Assembly (NCBI RefSeq): GCF_904846415.1
Contig: NZ_CAJHAR010000033.1
Span: 1-39,552 of the forward strand
Length of the DNA stretch: 39,552 nucleotides
Source: Psychrobacter piscatorii
GTDB lineage: Bacteria > Pseudomonadota > Gammaproteobacteria > Pseudomonadales > Moraxellaceae
Direction: 5' to 3'
This document shows positions 8,391 to 14,702 of the stretch, piece by piece. The position numbers and the translations under genes are program-made. Positions within the stretch are counted from its first letter, which is position 1; every line of letters begins with the position of its first letter. Below the pieces are notes generated by a model. The model was not told the origin of the DNA, made no database searches, and worked only from the letters and a program-made list of their open reading frames with translations.

Positions 8391-9065
8391 TTGTCTTAAC
8401 ATCACCAATCTATAACCAGTCAATAAAAAAACCAATGTCTGACTACCTGCATAAAACAACATCAACGGCAGTGCTCGACTGTCTGACCCCACCATAAACA
8501 CATGGATACTAATGAGCATATAAGCCATAAAGGTCAAAAAATGTAGCCATCGCCATGCTGATTGACCAATATATTGCTTAATATAAAAGCTGAATGCGCA
8601 GATAAATAACAGCCAAAACCCCATCTGCCCCAACGCCACACCCACTCGATCAGTCTGAAAACCGAAAGGGGCTAAGATCTGCCATATTTGCAGATTTAGA
8701 TAGTTATCCGCCAATAAAATACCCGCATGAAAGGCGGCAAAGCCTGCCGCAATCAGGCTTAAATACTGATGCAGAGCAAATACCCTAGCCGCATTAACAT
8801 GCTTTCCTAAGCGTGTACTCAGTAATAAACCAAAAACCACTGCCAGCCAAAATAAAGCATAAGCAATCACACCACCTGCCCGTGATAAATACCAAAAATG
8901 CTTATCTGTGGCGGTCAGTAGTTGTAACACCGTCTCTCCCCACATCAATAGCGCATAGCTACCGACGCCGATGGCTATCATCAAACTCAATCCAATCCAC
9001 ATAATCTGAACAATCAGCGGCGTATTAGAAGTAGTCTGGCTGTGAGTAAGATTGTCTGTCTGCAT
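8382..9065 (-). CDS. Ferric reductase-like transmembrane haem protein
   Basis: A 227-residue integral membrane protein of the ferric-reductase-like transmembrane domain family, with about six hydrophobic segments. FWYLSRAGGVIAYALFWLAV (57-76) is the family's opening signature. Two His pairs, H99/H113 and H175/H188, sit 13-14 residues apart in two helices, the arrangement that binds b haems across the membrane. There is no attached FAD/NAD domain, so electrons must come from a partner, as in MsrQ-like proteins. The ribosome site AGGAG precedes the ATG. It lies 63 bp after apbE in a run of minus-strand genes driven, by inference, from the TTAAG tandem promoter at 11213-11244. It is likely the membrane electron conduit of this cluster. 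Confidence 0.85.
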   Translation of the reverse strand: MQTDNLTHSQTTSNTPLIVQIMWIGLSLMIAIGVGSYALLMWGETVLQLLTATDKHFWYLSRAGGVIAYALFWLAVVFGLLLSTRLGKHVNAARVFALHQYLSLIAAGFAAFHAGILLADNYLNLQIWQILAPFGFQTDRVGVALGQMGFWLLFICAFSFYIKQYIGQSAWRWLHFLTFMAYMLISIHVFMVGSDSRALPLMLFYAGSQTLVFLLTGYRLVMLRQVK

Positions 9066-9128
9066 GACGATACTCCTATGAATGCATTTGCTTAATATGT
9101 TGGGACCTAACTTATCGAGTGAGGGTTG

Positions 9129-10238
9129 TTAGATGACAGCCAAGCTTGACTTACTCAAATTTGGCTTAATAGCAGCGGACGATATCACTTGGTTATTCGT
9201 ATCAATTAAGAGCGCCGCAATGTGATGCTTGTTCAGCCATACCATTGCTTCTGTAACGCCGAGCAGCACGCAATATTTTGCATACACCTCCGCTGTTACG
9301 GTATCTGTAGCCACGACGGTTGCCGTCAGGACATCACTGATTACTGGGCGGGAATAATGAGGATGAATTAAATGATGCTGCCAGCGTCCTTCATGCCACC
9401 AGCGCCGATAATCTTGCCCAGAAGTGGCGACAGCGCCAGATTTTAAACTAAGTATCGCGACATCTTGATCATTTTGCATGTGCTCGCCATCAGCATTGTA
9501 AGGTTTAGCAATCGCCACGCCCCAAATCATTGGGTTGTCTATTGCATTATCTAGGGCTTGGTTTATTGGGACACCGACTGCCATATCACCGCCCATATCT
9601 ACCAAACAAGACAGTTGCCAGTCATGACTTCGGCTAATGTACTCGGCCAATTGCATGGCACACCAGCCTTTGACATAACCATTCAAATCAAGTGCCATTC
9701 CAGCTGGCAGGTAAACCTGATGCTGACCATTCGCCAATCGGCGACGCTGAATATCATGTACTTGCTGATTAGGATTGTTGGTACTGGGCGTATCTTGTAA
9801 GCAAGGAGTCGCATTGACGGCAGCACTTGAGATCATAACGGGTACAGATGGCATAGACATTTTTGGCAAGGTTTCAAATGACTGTTTATAACCAGCAGCC
9901 CAAAGCGGTTTGAGTAAGGTGGGTGTTATTAAGCCTTGGGTTTCTGCAACAAAATATATGGCGCGACCTAAAACCTCAAATAACTCTGCACTGACCTCTC
10001 TCCATTGGTCGATATGATTGTTGAGTCTCATGAGCTCACTGGTCTCATCGAATCGACTAAATATATGCTCCCAGCGTGCTAAATGCTGCTGAGCCTCTAT
10101 TGTTAGCAACTCAATTTTTCGGTCTATTACTGCTTGCGAGTACGGCGTGCTCCACTTAGCAACGTTTAACGTTATTTGAATGTGGCAACCCATTGCTGTC
10201 AGTTTTAGAGTCGCCAATTTTTTCGTATTCTGACTCAT
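9129..10238 (-). CDS. ApbE-like FAD:protein FMN transferase
   Basis: A 369-residue ApbE-family protein, which normally attaches FMN to a Thr or Ser of a partner protein using FAD and Mg2+. Visible motifs are DLNGYVKGW (184-192), VDMGGD (213-218), GAVATSGQDYRRW (268-280) and IHPHYSRP (291-298). The late motif reads ATDTVTAEVYAK (310-321) where many family members have AxxADALAT, so the usual metal-ligand Asp and Thr positions are Glu and Lys. No signal peptide or lipobox is visible, unlike many periplasmic ApbE proteins. A 50-residue insert (about 125-175) is low in complexity. It lies between a small membrane protein gene and the ferric-reductase-like gene. Its flavinylation target is not obvious in this window. 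Confidence 0.85.
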   Translation of the reverse strand: MSQNTKKLATLKLTAMGCHIQITLNVAKWSTPYSQAVIDRKIELLTIEAQQHLARWEHIFSRFDETSELMRLNNHIDQWREVSAELFEVLGRAIYFVAETQGLITPTLLKPLWAAGYKQSFETLPKMSMPSVPVMISSAAVNATPCLQDTPSTNNPNQQVHDIQRRRLANGQHQVYLPAGMALDLNGYVKGWCAMQLAEYISRSHDWQLSCLVDMGGDMAVGVPINQALDNAIDNPMIWGVAIAKPYNADGEHMQNDQDVAILSLKSGAVATSGQDYRRWWHEGRWQHHLIHPHYSRPVISDVLTATVVATDTVTAEVYAKYCVLLGVTEAMVWLNKHHIAALLIDTNNQVISSAAIKPNLSKSSLAVI

Positions 10239-10309
10239 CAGCAGACTCCGTTTTTTGCAATAGGGTATAAGCTCAACTGTGGCTCATTTCTATTCATCGA
10301 CTTGCTTAA

Positions 10310-10636
10310 TCATCGAGAAGAACGTGTACGGGCGACGACTGTGATTGCCTCTACAGGAGCAACTTCATTGACTTTCCTCAGTTGGGTGATGTCAACAATG
10401 GGTATTGAGGCAACCACCAACTCATCATTCGCAGGAACAGCCGTATTCAAAGTGGTGGTGCTCACAGATGGACTGTCTGTCTCTTCATTAAGCAAAAATA
10501 ACCATCCGCCCATCGTGCCTGCAATCGAGGCAATCATGATACTGCTTTTCAAAAAGGCAAAAGGATCTGCTTTTTTGCTCGTCTTATTGGCAAGTTTCTT
10601 TTGCGTTGATTGGGTCGTTGATTTCGTCTTAGTCAT
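10310..10636 (-). CDS. Small single-pass membrane protein of unknown function
   Basis: About 108 residues: a Lys/Thr-rich N-terminus, one hydrophobic segment (SSIMIASIAGTMGGWLFLL), an extracytoplasmic Thr/Val-rich stretch and a basic end, ARTRSSR. The start is one of two adjacent ATG codons (10636 or 10639) preceded by GGAAGGGG, overlapping the 3' end of the PepSY gene by 8-11 bases, so the two are probably translationally coupled. No flavinylation motif of the [ST]GA[ST] type is visible. Its fixed place between a PepSY protein and ApbE suggests a structural or electron-transfer accessory role, but I do not recognise the family. Confidence 0.7.
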   Translation of the reverse strand: MTKTKSTTQSTQKKLANKTSKKADPFAFLKSSIMIASIAGTMGGWLFLLNEETDSPSVSTTTLNTAVPANDELVVASIPIVDITQLRKVNEVAPVEAITVVARTRSSR

Positions 10637-11174
10637 CATAATCCCCTTCCTCTTCATGGTGCTTGTAGCTCGTTGCGATTAGATGACCATTCTTTTTGTA
10701 ATCCTCGTCACGGTATTTTCCAGCTTTTTCACCTTCGTCCCTATCGTCATCATGATGCTCATCTTGGTCGTCATCGTCGTAGTCTTTATAGACAGTCTCC
10801 ACACGATAGTTATTGGTCGTTACCGGATTTAGAACCGTGCCTAAGTTGGCATCAATATAAGTGGCGCTATTATCTAATAGCACTTCATAAGCGACTGTGC
10901 CGTTATAGTTAATAAGCTCTGGATTGGCTTGCAATATCGCATTGGGCGCGTCTTGTTTTGCCAGTGCTGTCGCTTGCGCAGGAGTCAGTGCAGCAAGAGG
11001 TAATTGCTGCACTGATGAGGATGAGATATCAGTATTTTGAATGACAGAATCAGGTGATGATGAAGTGACAGCCGATTCGGGAGACTGCACCGCTAAGGCA
11101 ATAACACCACCAAAGAATACTAAGGAAGTCGCACCGACAGTTAATAATACTGGTCTTAAAAGAGGTAGGCTCAT
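10629..11174 (-). CDS. PepSY-domain protein with acidic His-rich tail
   Basis: A 181-residue protein with an N-terminal membrane anchor or signal (about residues 6-29), a Ser-rich linker, a PepSY domain (about 60-130; ALTPAQATALAKQDAPNA, then VAYEVLLDNSATYIDANLGTVL), and a C-terminal tail dominated by Asp, Glu and His (about 133-181, e.g. DDDDQDEHHDDDRDEGE). The tail is an evident candidate for binding divalent cations at the periplasmic face. The start ATG follows GGAG. The gene has its own TTAAG tandem promoter 40-70 bp upstream and is the first gene of the redox operon. PepSY proteins beside two-component systems often act as ligand-binding or modulating partners, and this one may buffer or sense the metal; that is inference. 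Confidence 0.82.
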   Translation of the reverse strand: MSLPLLRPVLLTVGATSLVFFGGVIALAVQSPESAVTSSSPDSVIQNTDISSSSVQQLPLAALTPAQATALAKQDAPNAILQANPELINYNGTVAYEVLLDNSATYIDANLGTVLNPVTTNNYRVETVYKDYDDDDQDEHHDDDRDEGEKAGKYRDEDYKKNGHLIATSYKHHEEEGDYDD

Positions 11175-11212
11175 AGGTTGTACTCCGTATACCGTTATTA
11201 GGGAATACTAGG

Positions 11213-11244
11213 AGCATACGCGATGAATATTAACTCAAGCTTAA
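11213..11244 (-). promoter_or_regulatory. BqsR/PmrA-type tandem box and -10 for the PepSY/redox operon
   Basis: On the minus strand: TTAAG (11244-11240), 6-bp spacer, TTAAT (11233-11229), 10-bp spacer, then TATGCT (11218-11213). Spacing is identical to the promoter at 2886-2917, with one mismatch in the second half-site. The PepSY gene starts 39 bp after the -10. Confidence 0.72.
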
Positions 11245-11263
11245 GACAGTATGTTTTATTTTT

Positions 11264-12805
11264 TTATAACAGTTTTGAGAGTGCGTTTTTACTTTTAACT
11301 GTTACCACAAAGCCTGTTTCTGGTTGAGGGCGGTTGGCAAATGACAAAGTGAGGTTGTGTAGATCAGCGATTCGATTGGCGATTGACAGTCCTAGCCCAC
11401 TACCTATTTGGGTTTGACCGGCTGGACGATAGAAGCGTTCGCTTAGCCGCGCTAGCTGCTCTGGGTCTGCGCCCAAGCCATTATCCACCACTTTGATACT
11501 ATCAGTATCCAACTGCAGCTCGATCTGGCAGCCCTCTGGGCAATAGCGAATGGCATTGTCTAATAGGTTGCGGATTAATAGTTTAAATAATACTGGATTG
11601 ATAAGAATGGGTAAAATATCGGCAGGATTGTCACAGTGTACAGTGCGTTTTAATTGGATGTGTTTTTCACGGGCCAAGCGGTTGACGTCACTCAGCACAG
11701 TATCGGTGAGCATCAGCCAGTCTGGACGCTCTAATTGCTCAGGGGGCAGTTGCTGTTGCGGCTCTATTTTGGCTAAAACCAATAATTGATCGACCAAATG
11801 GGTCGCACGCTCAATGCCATCGCTGATTTTTTGGGTGTGATAAAACAATTGGCTGTCGTTGTCTATGTCAGACAGTTGTAATAGCTGCTGCTGCAAAAGA
11901 TCGGCTTGTAATTTTAGCGCAGCCAGTGGGCTACGCAGCTCATGAGAAGCATCGGCGGTAAAGCGCTGCTCCCGTGCTAGAGTGTCTGCCACTTTGACAA
12001 ATAACACGTTTAAAGCGGTCACCAAAGGCTGAATCTCTTGTGGGACGTCTGCTGTGATCGGACGATCGTCTTGCGGCTTGCGCTGTTCTACCTCAGAGCT
12101 AATCTGACTTAATGGCATCAGTCCGTGTCTTATCAATCCGATAGTCAAGATCATTAAGGAAAGCAGCCCAATTAACATCGGCAGTACTTGTACAGACATC
12201 GCTTCAACAATCATTTCTCGGCGAGAATCAAGATTTTGACCAATGGCAATCACACGCCCTTCATGCATATTATCGTTATGATAGTCGTCGTGCGCATAAA
12301 ATAACCGCCAACGTTTGCTAAAGGGGTTAAGACGCTGATAGGCAGAATTGTATTCTTCTACAAAACCACGCTGATCTGGTAGGAAAGAAAACGACTGTCC
12401 GTTTTCATCAGCCATTAATAGCCGCCCCTCTTTATCCCAAATCGCAAAGCCCATATAGTCATCTTCCGCGTCACCAAGATCACCTGACAGCTCTTTGCTT
12501 TTTAAATTATATATTTTGGCAGCATGTTCGCTCTTCTGATTATGATGATTGTCGTCATCGTCTTCTTGATCACTATTCTCTGAATCTACAGTTTTTGGAC
12601 TCCCGTCTTTTGAATCCACCTCTTTTAAGTCACTGTCATCAGCAGAGATGCCCATCAAGTAACGAACCACTTGCGTGATTTGTGTGTCATTCATCTCATT
12701 GATTTCGTGCCACAAGCGCCAAGCAATAAAGCTCGATGTGACAAGCCATAGCAAAGGCAGACCAATGAGTAAGGAGATGAACAGTCGCTGCTGGATACTT
12801 TTCAT
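11264..12805 (-). CDS. Sensor histidine kinase (QseC/PmrB/BqsS type)
   Basis: A 513-residue membrane kinase: TM1 about 7-30, a periplasmic domain about 31-205, TM2 about 206-227, then HAMP-like and kinase domains. The phospho-acceptor is H288 in ADASHELRSPLAAL; the N box reads NLLDNAIRYCP, with G boxes DNGLGAD and GSGLGLSI. The periplasmic domain holds an unusual acidic/His stretch (about 55-93, with EDDDDNHHNQ) that looks like a cation-binding insert. A later IGQNLDSRREMIVEA resembles QseC relatives; the RExxE iron motif of BqsS is not matched exactly (it reads REMIVE). It lies 60 bp downstream of its response regulator. The likely signal is a divalent cation such as Fe2+ or Ca2+, by inference. 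Confidence 0.9.
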   Translation of the reverse strand: MKSIQQRLFISLLIGLPLLWLVTSSFIAWRLWHEINEMNDTQITQVVRYLMGISADDSDLKEVDSKDGSPKTVDSENSDQEDDDDNHHNQKSEHAAKIYNLKSKELSGDLGDAEDDYMGFAIWDKEGRLLMADENGQSFSFLPDQRGFVEEYNSAYQRLNPFSKRWRLFYAHDDYHNDNMHEGRVIAIGQNLDSRREMIVEAMSVQVLPMLIGLLSLMILTIGLIRHGLMPLSQISSEVEQRKPQDDRPITADVPQEIQPLVTALNVLFVKVADTLAREQRFTADASHELRSPLAALKLQADLLQQQLLQLSDIDNDSQLFYHTQKISDGIERATHLVDQLLVLAKIEPQQQLPPEQLERPDWLMLTDTVLSDVNRLAREKHIQLKRTVHCDNPADILPILINPVLFKLLIRNLLDNAIRYCPEGCQIELQLDTDSIKVVDNGLGADPEQLARLSERFYRPAGQTQIGSGLGLSIANRIADLHNLTLSFANRPQPETGFVVTVKSKNALSKLL

Positions 12806-12865
12806 AAGCTCACGTGTTGCTCATATATGGTTTGTATATTGAAAGCCAAGGTAAATATAAATATA

Positions 12866-13537
12866 TTAATGGTTATGTGCTGGATTGAGATAATAGCCGA
12901 TGCCGCGTTTGGTCAAAATAAAATCATTGCCCAGCTTTTTGCGTAAATGATGGATATGCACTTCTATGGCATTGCTCTCAATATCCTGTTGCCAGCCATA
13001 GAGTTTGTCCTCCAAGCTTGCGCGGCTGTGAATCTGTTTGGGATGGGTCAGCATTTGCTCAAGTATCGCCACTTCTTTGATGGTGAGCTCAACGACTTGG
13101 CCTTGATAAGAAACTTGGTGATTGTGCGGCCAATAAGCGACGTCGCCATAACGAATCTCAGGCTGGCTACGTCCCTGACTGCGCCGTATCAATGCTTGCA
13201 GACGGGCAACCACTTCGTCTAGTGCAAATGGCTTGACCAGATAATCATCAGCACCCGCATTGAGTCCCGCCACGCGATTGGCAATCGCGTCACGGGCCGT
13301 AATAATCAGTACTGGCGTGTCTACTTGTTGGGATCGCCAGTTTTGTAGCACCGTCATGCCATCCCCTCTTGGCAAGGTCAGATCAAGGAGCACCGCGTCA
13401 AACATATCCTCTTGCAGTGCCATCTCACCTTGCTTAGCATCACTAAACCAATCGACCATCATGCCATGGCTTTTTAGCCCAACAACGAGGCCTTCAGCGA
13501 TATTGTTATCGTCTTCTATTAATAGTATGCGTGCCAT
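12866..13537 (-). CDS. OmpR-family response regulator (BqsR/QseB/PmrA type)
   Basis: A 223-residue two-domain regulator. The receiver has acidic residues E8-D9-D10, the phosphorylation site D52 (LLDLTLP) and the switch lysine in YLVKPF near 102. A winged-helix DNA-binding domain follows (VELTIKEVAILEQM; SNAIEVHIHHLRKKLG; TKRGIGYYL). It belongs to the QseB/PmrA/BqsR branch, whose members bind two direct half-sites one helical turn apart. Three such sites with TTAAG half-sites are in this window, including one ahead of its own operon. It lies 38 bp after the cytochrome b561 gene and 60 bp before the kinase, so all three are probably cotranscribed and autoregulated. Confidence 0.92.
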   Translation of the reverse strand: MARILLIEDDNNIAEGLVVGLKSHGMMVDWFSDAKQGEMALQEDMFDAVLLDLTLPRGDGMTVLQNWRSQQVDTPVLIITARDAIANRVAGLNAGADDYLVKPFALDEVVARLQALIRRSQGRSQPEIRYGDVAYWPHNHQVSYQGQVVELTIKEVAILEQMLTHPKQIHSRASLEDKLYGWQQDIESNAIEVHIHHLRKKLGNDFILTKRGIGYYLNPAHNH

Positions 13538-13575
13538 GACTGTCCTATTACCTTATGTATTCTACTATCTTATTT

Positions 13576-14178
13576 TTATTGTGGGCGACGCGTCGTCACC
13601 GTTTTATTACCCGTTATCATCGACTTGATCAGATTTTGCCGTTCCCAATAGCTCATGGCAATCGCAGAGATAATATGCAACGGTACCAGCAAGTATAAAC
13701 TATTGGCCAGTATTCCATGGATTTCTTCAAGGATATCTTTGCTACCGAAAATTTTGGCTTCCATCAGATAACCACTAATGCCCAATCCTATAATCACGGC
13801 CCATAACGCAAACATCATAATAGCAGCCAGTGGATTATGACCCAAATGCTGCTCATCTGTACGGCGAATACTTAAATCAGATAAGTGATTTTTAATACGA
13901 GACGGCGTGGGGAAAAAGTCACTGAAGCGTGCATAACGCGTGCCCACAAATCCCCAAAGTAGACGGATAACTACTAACCCTACCACGGTATAACCGACAT
14001 ATTGATGCAGCTCACTGCCTTCTTCGGTAAACAGCAAGTTGGCAGTGATACCAGCCGCCACTGTCCAGTGAGTTACTCTGACCAAAATATCCCAAACTCG
14101 TACTTGTCGAGTTTTAGGAGTATTTGATAATGATATATCAGGCTCGTGCGTCGGATTGCTTGCGCTATGTTGGGTCAT
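13576..14178 (-). CDS. Cytochrome b561 / Ni-hydrogenase-type cytochrome b
   Basis: A 200-residue four-helix membrane cytochrome of the prokaryotic b561 family. Helix one has VRVWDILVRVTHW, followed by ELHQYVGYTVVGLVVIRLLWGFVG and a closing EEIHGILANSLYLLVPLHI, giving the conserved His ligands for two b haems. These proteins pass electrons between quinol or cytoplasmic donors and periplasmic acceptors. I chose the ATG at 14178 for its strong AAAGGAG site; an upstream frame to 14271 has no such site. It is the first gene of the operon with the regulator and kinase, and the TTAAG tandem promoter lies about 110 bp upstream. Confidence 0.88.
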   Translation of the reverse strand: MTQHSASNPTHEPDISLSNTPKTRQVRVWDILVRVTHWTVAAGITANLLFTEEGSELHQYVGYTVVGLVVIRLLWGFVGTRYARFSDFFPTPSRIKNHLSDLSIRRTDEQHLGHNPLAAIMMFALWAVIIGLGISGYLMEAKIFGSKDILEEIHGILANSLYLLVPLHIISAIAMSYWERQNLIKSMITGNKTVTTRRPQ

Positions 14179-14289
14179 GGCCGTCACTCCTTTAATGGTT
14201 CGTTTGTTTTTGACGAGATGATTGCTAAATATCGAATCTAGGCGAAATACCGCTAGTAAACTCGGCATCACATCGTTTGCTCTACCGCT

Positions 14290-14321
14290 ATTACAACAAA
14301 CAAACCTTAAGAGGAGCTTAG
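14290..14321 (-). promoter_or_regulatory. BqsR/PmrA-type tandem box and -10 for the cytochrome/two-component operon
   Basis: On the minus strand: CTAAG (14321-14317), 6-bp spacer, TTAAG (14310-14306), 10-bp spacer, then TGTAAT (14295-14290). The first half-site has one mismatch to TTAAG. Spacing matches the other two promoters exactly and suggests autoregulation of the regulator and kinase genes. Confidence 0.7.
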
Positions 14322-14494
14322 GAAACTAAGAAATTGAAATTTAAAGTAGTGAGTAATCTATCTGACATTCATAGATGGTTAAAATGCCATTTAAAAGGAA
14401 AAATTGAGCAAGCAAGACCGCTTTGGGCCATATAAATAACACATTTAAAACTTTAACCTGAAAATATATTTAGCATTAACTCCGTAATAATATT

Positions 14495-14513
14495 GATAAT
14501 GAAAATGATTATC
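14495..14513. promoter_or_regulatory. Fur box upstream of ABC transporter
   Basis: GATAATGAAAATGATTATC matches the 19-bp Fur consensus GATAATGATAATCATTATC at 17 of 19 positions and lies in a longer palindrome (attgataat...attatcaat). It predicts iron repression of the plus-strand ABC transporter gene that starts 190 bp downstream. Confidence 0.85.
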
Positions 14514-14702
14514 AATACAATAGGCAATTAATTCGTGTGCTAAAACATTTATGCAACTGTCTCGCTTATATTCAACCTTTTTAAAGTCATTGAGTCCATC
14601 TTGTCTGTCTGCATCCGTCTTGCTACTAGAAATTAGAAACACGCTTTAGGGCTACCTATTCCCTTTTATGCTATCAAACATCCATACTATTACTGAGTCA
14701 CT

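Larger units (their letters stand above)
14179..14702. other. Divergent regulatory region with BqsR-type promoter and Fur box
   Basis: About 520 bp separate the cytochrome b561 gene (minus) from the ABC transporter gene (plus). The region holds the minus-strand TTAAG tandem promoter at 14290-14321 and a Fur box at 14495-14513. The 190 bp between the Fur box and the transporter start contains only a 32-codon frame from an ATG near 14551 without a ribosome site, so a long untranslated leader is the simplest reading. Confidence 0.6.

Noticed and set aside
10302..10682. 126-codon plus-strand frame opposite the small membrane protein
   Set aside because: It is the antisense of the 108-residue membrane protein gene, which has a strong ribosome site and operon context; the plus frame has neither.
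14445..14642. 65-codon minus-strand frame in the cytochrome/ABC gap
   Set aside because: It starts at GTG without a ribosome site and spans the Fur box; the translation resembles no family.
14551..14649. 32-codon plus-strand frame between the Fur box and the ABC transporter gene
   Set aside because: No ribosome site and no similarity to known small iron-regulated proteins; kept only as part of the leader.
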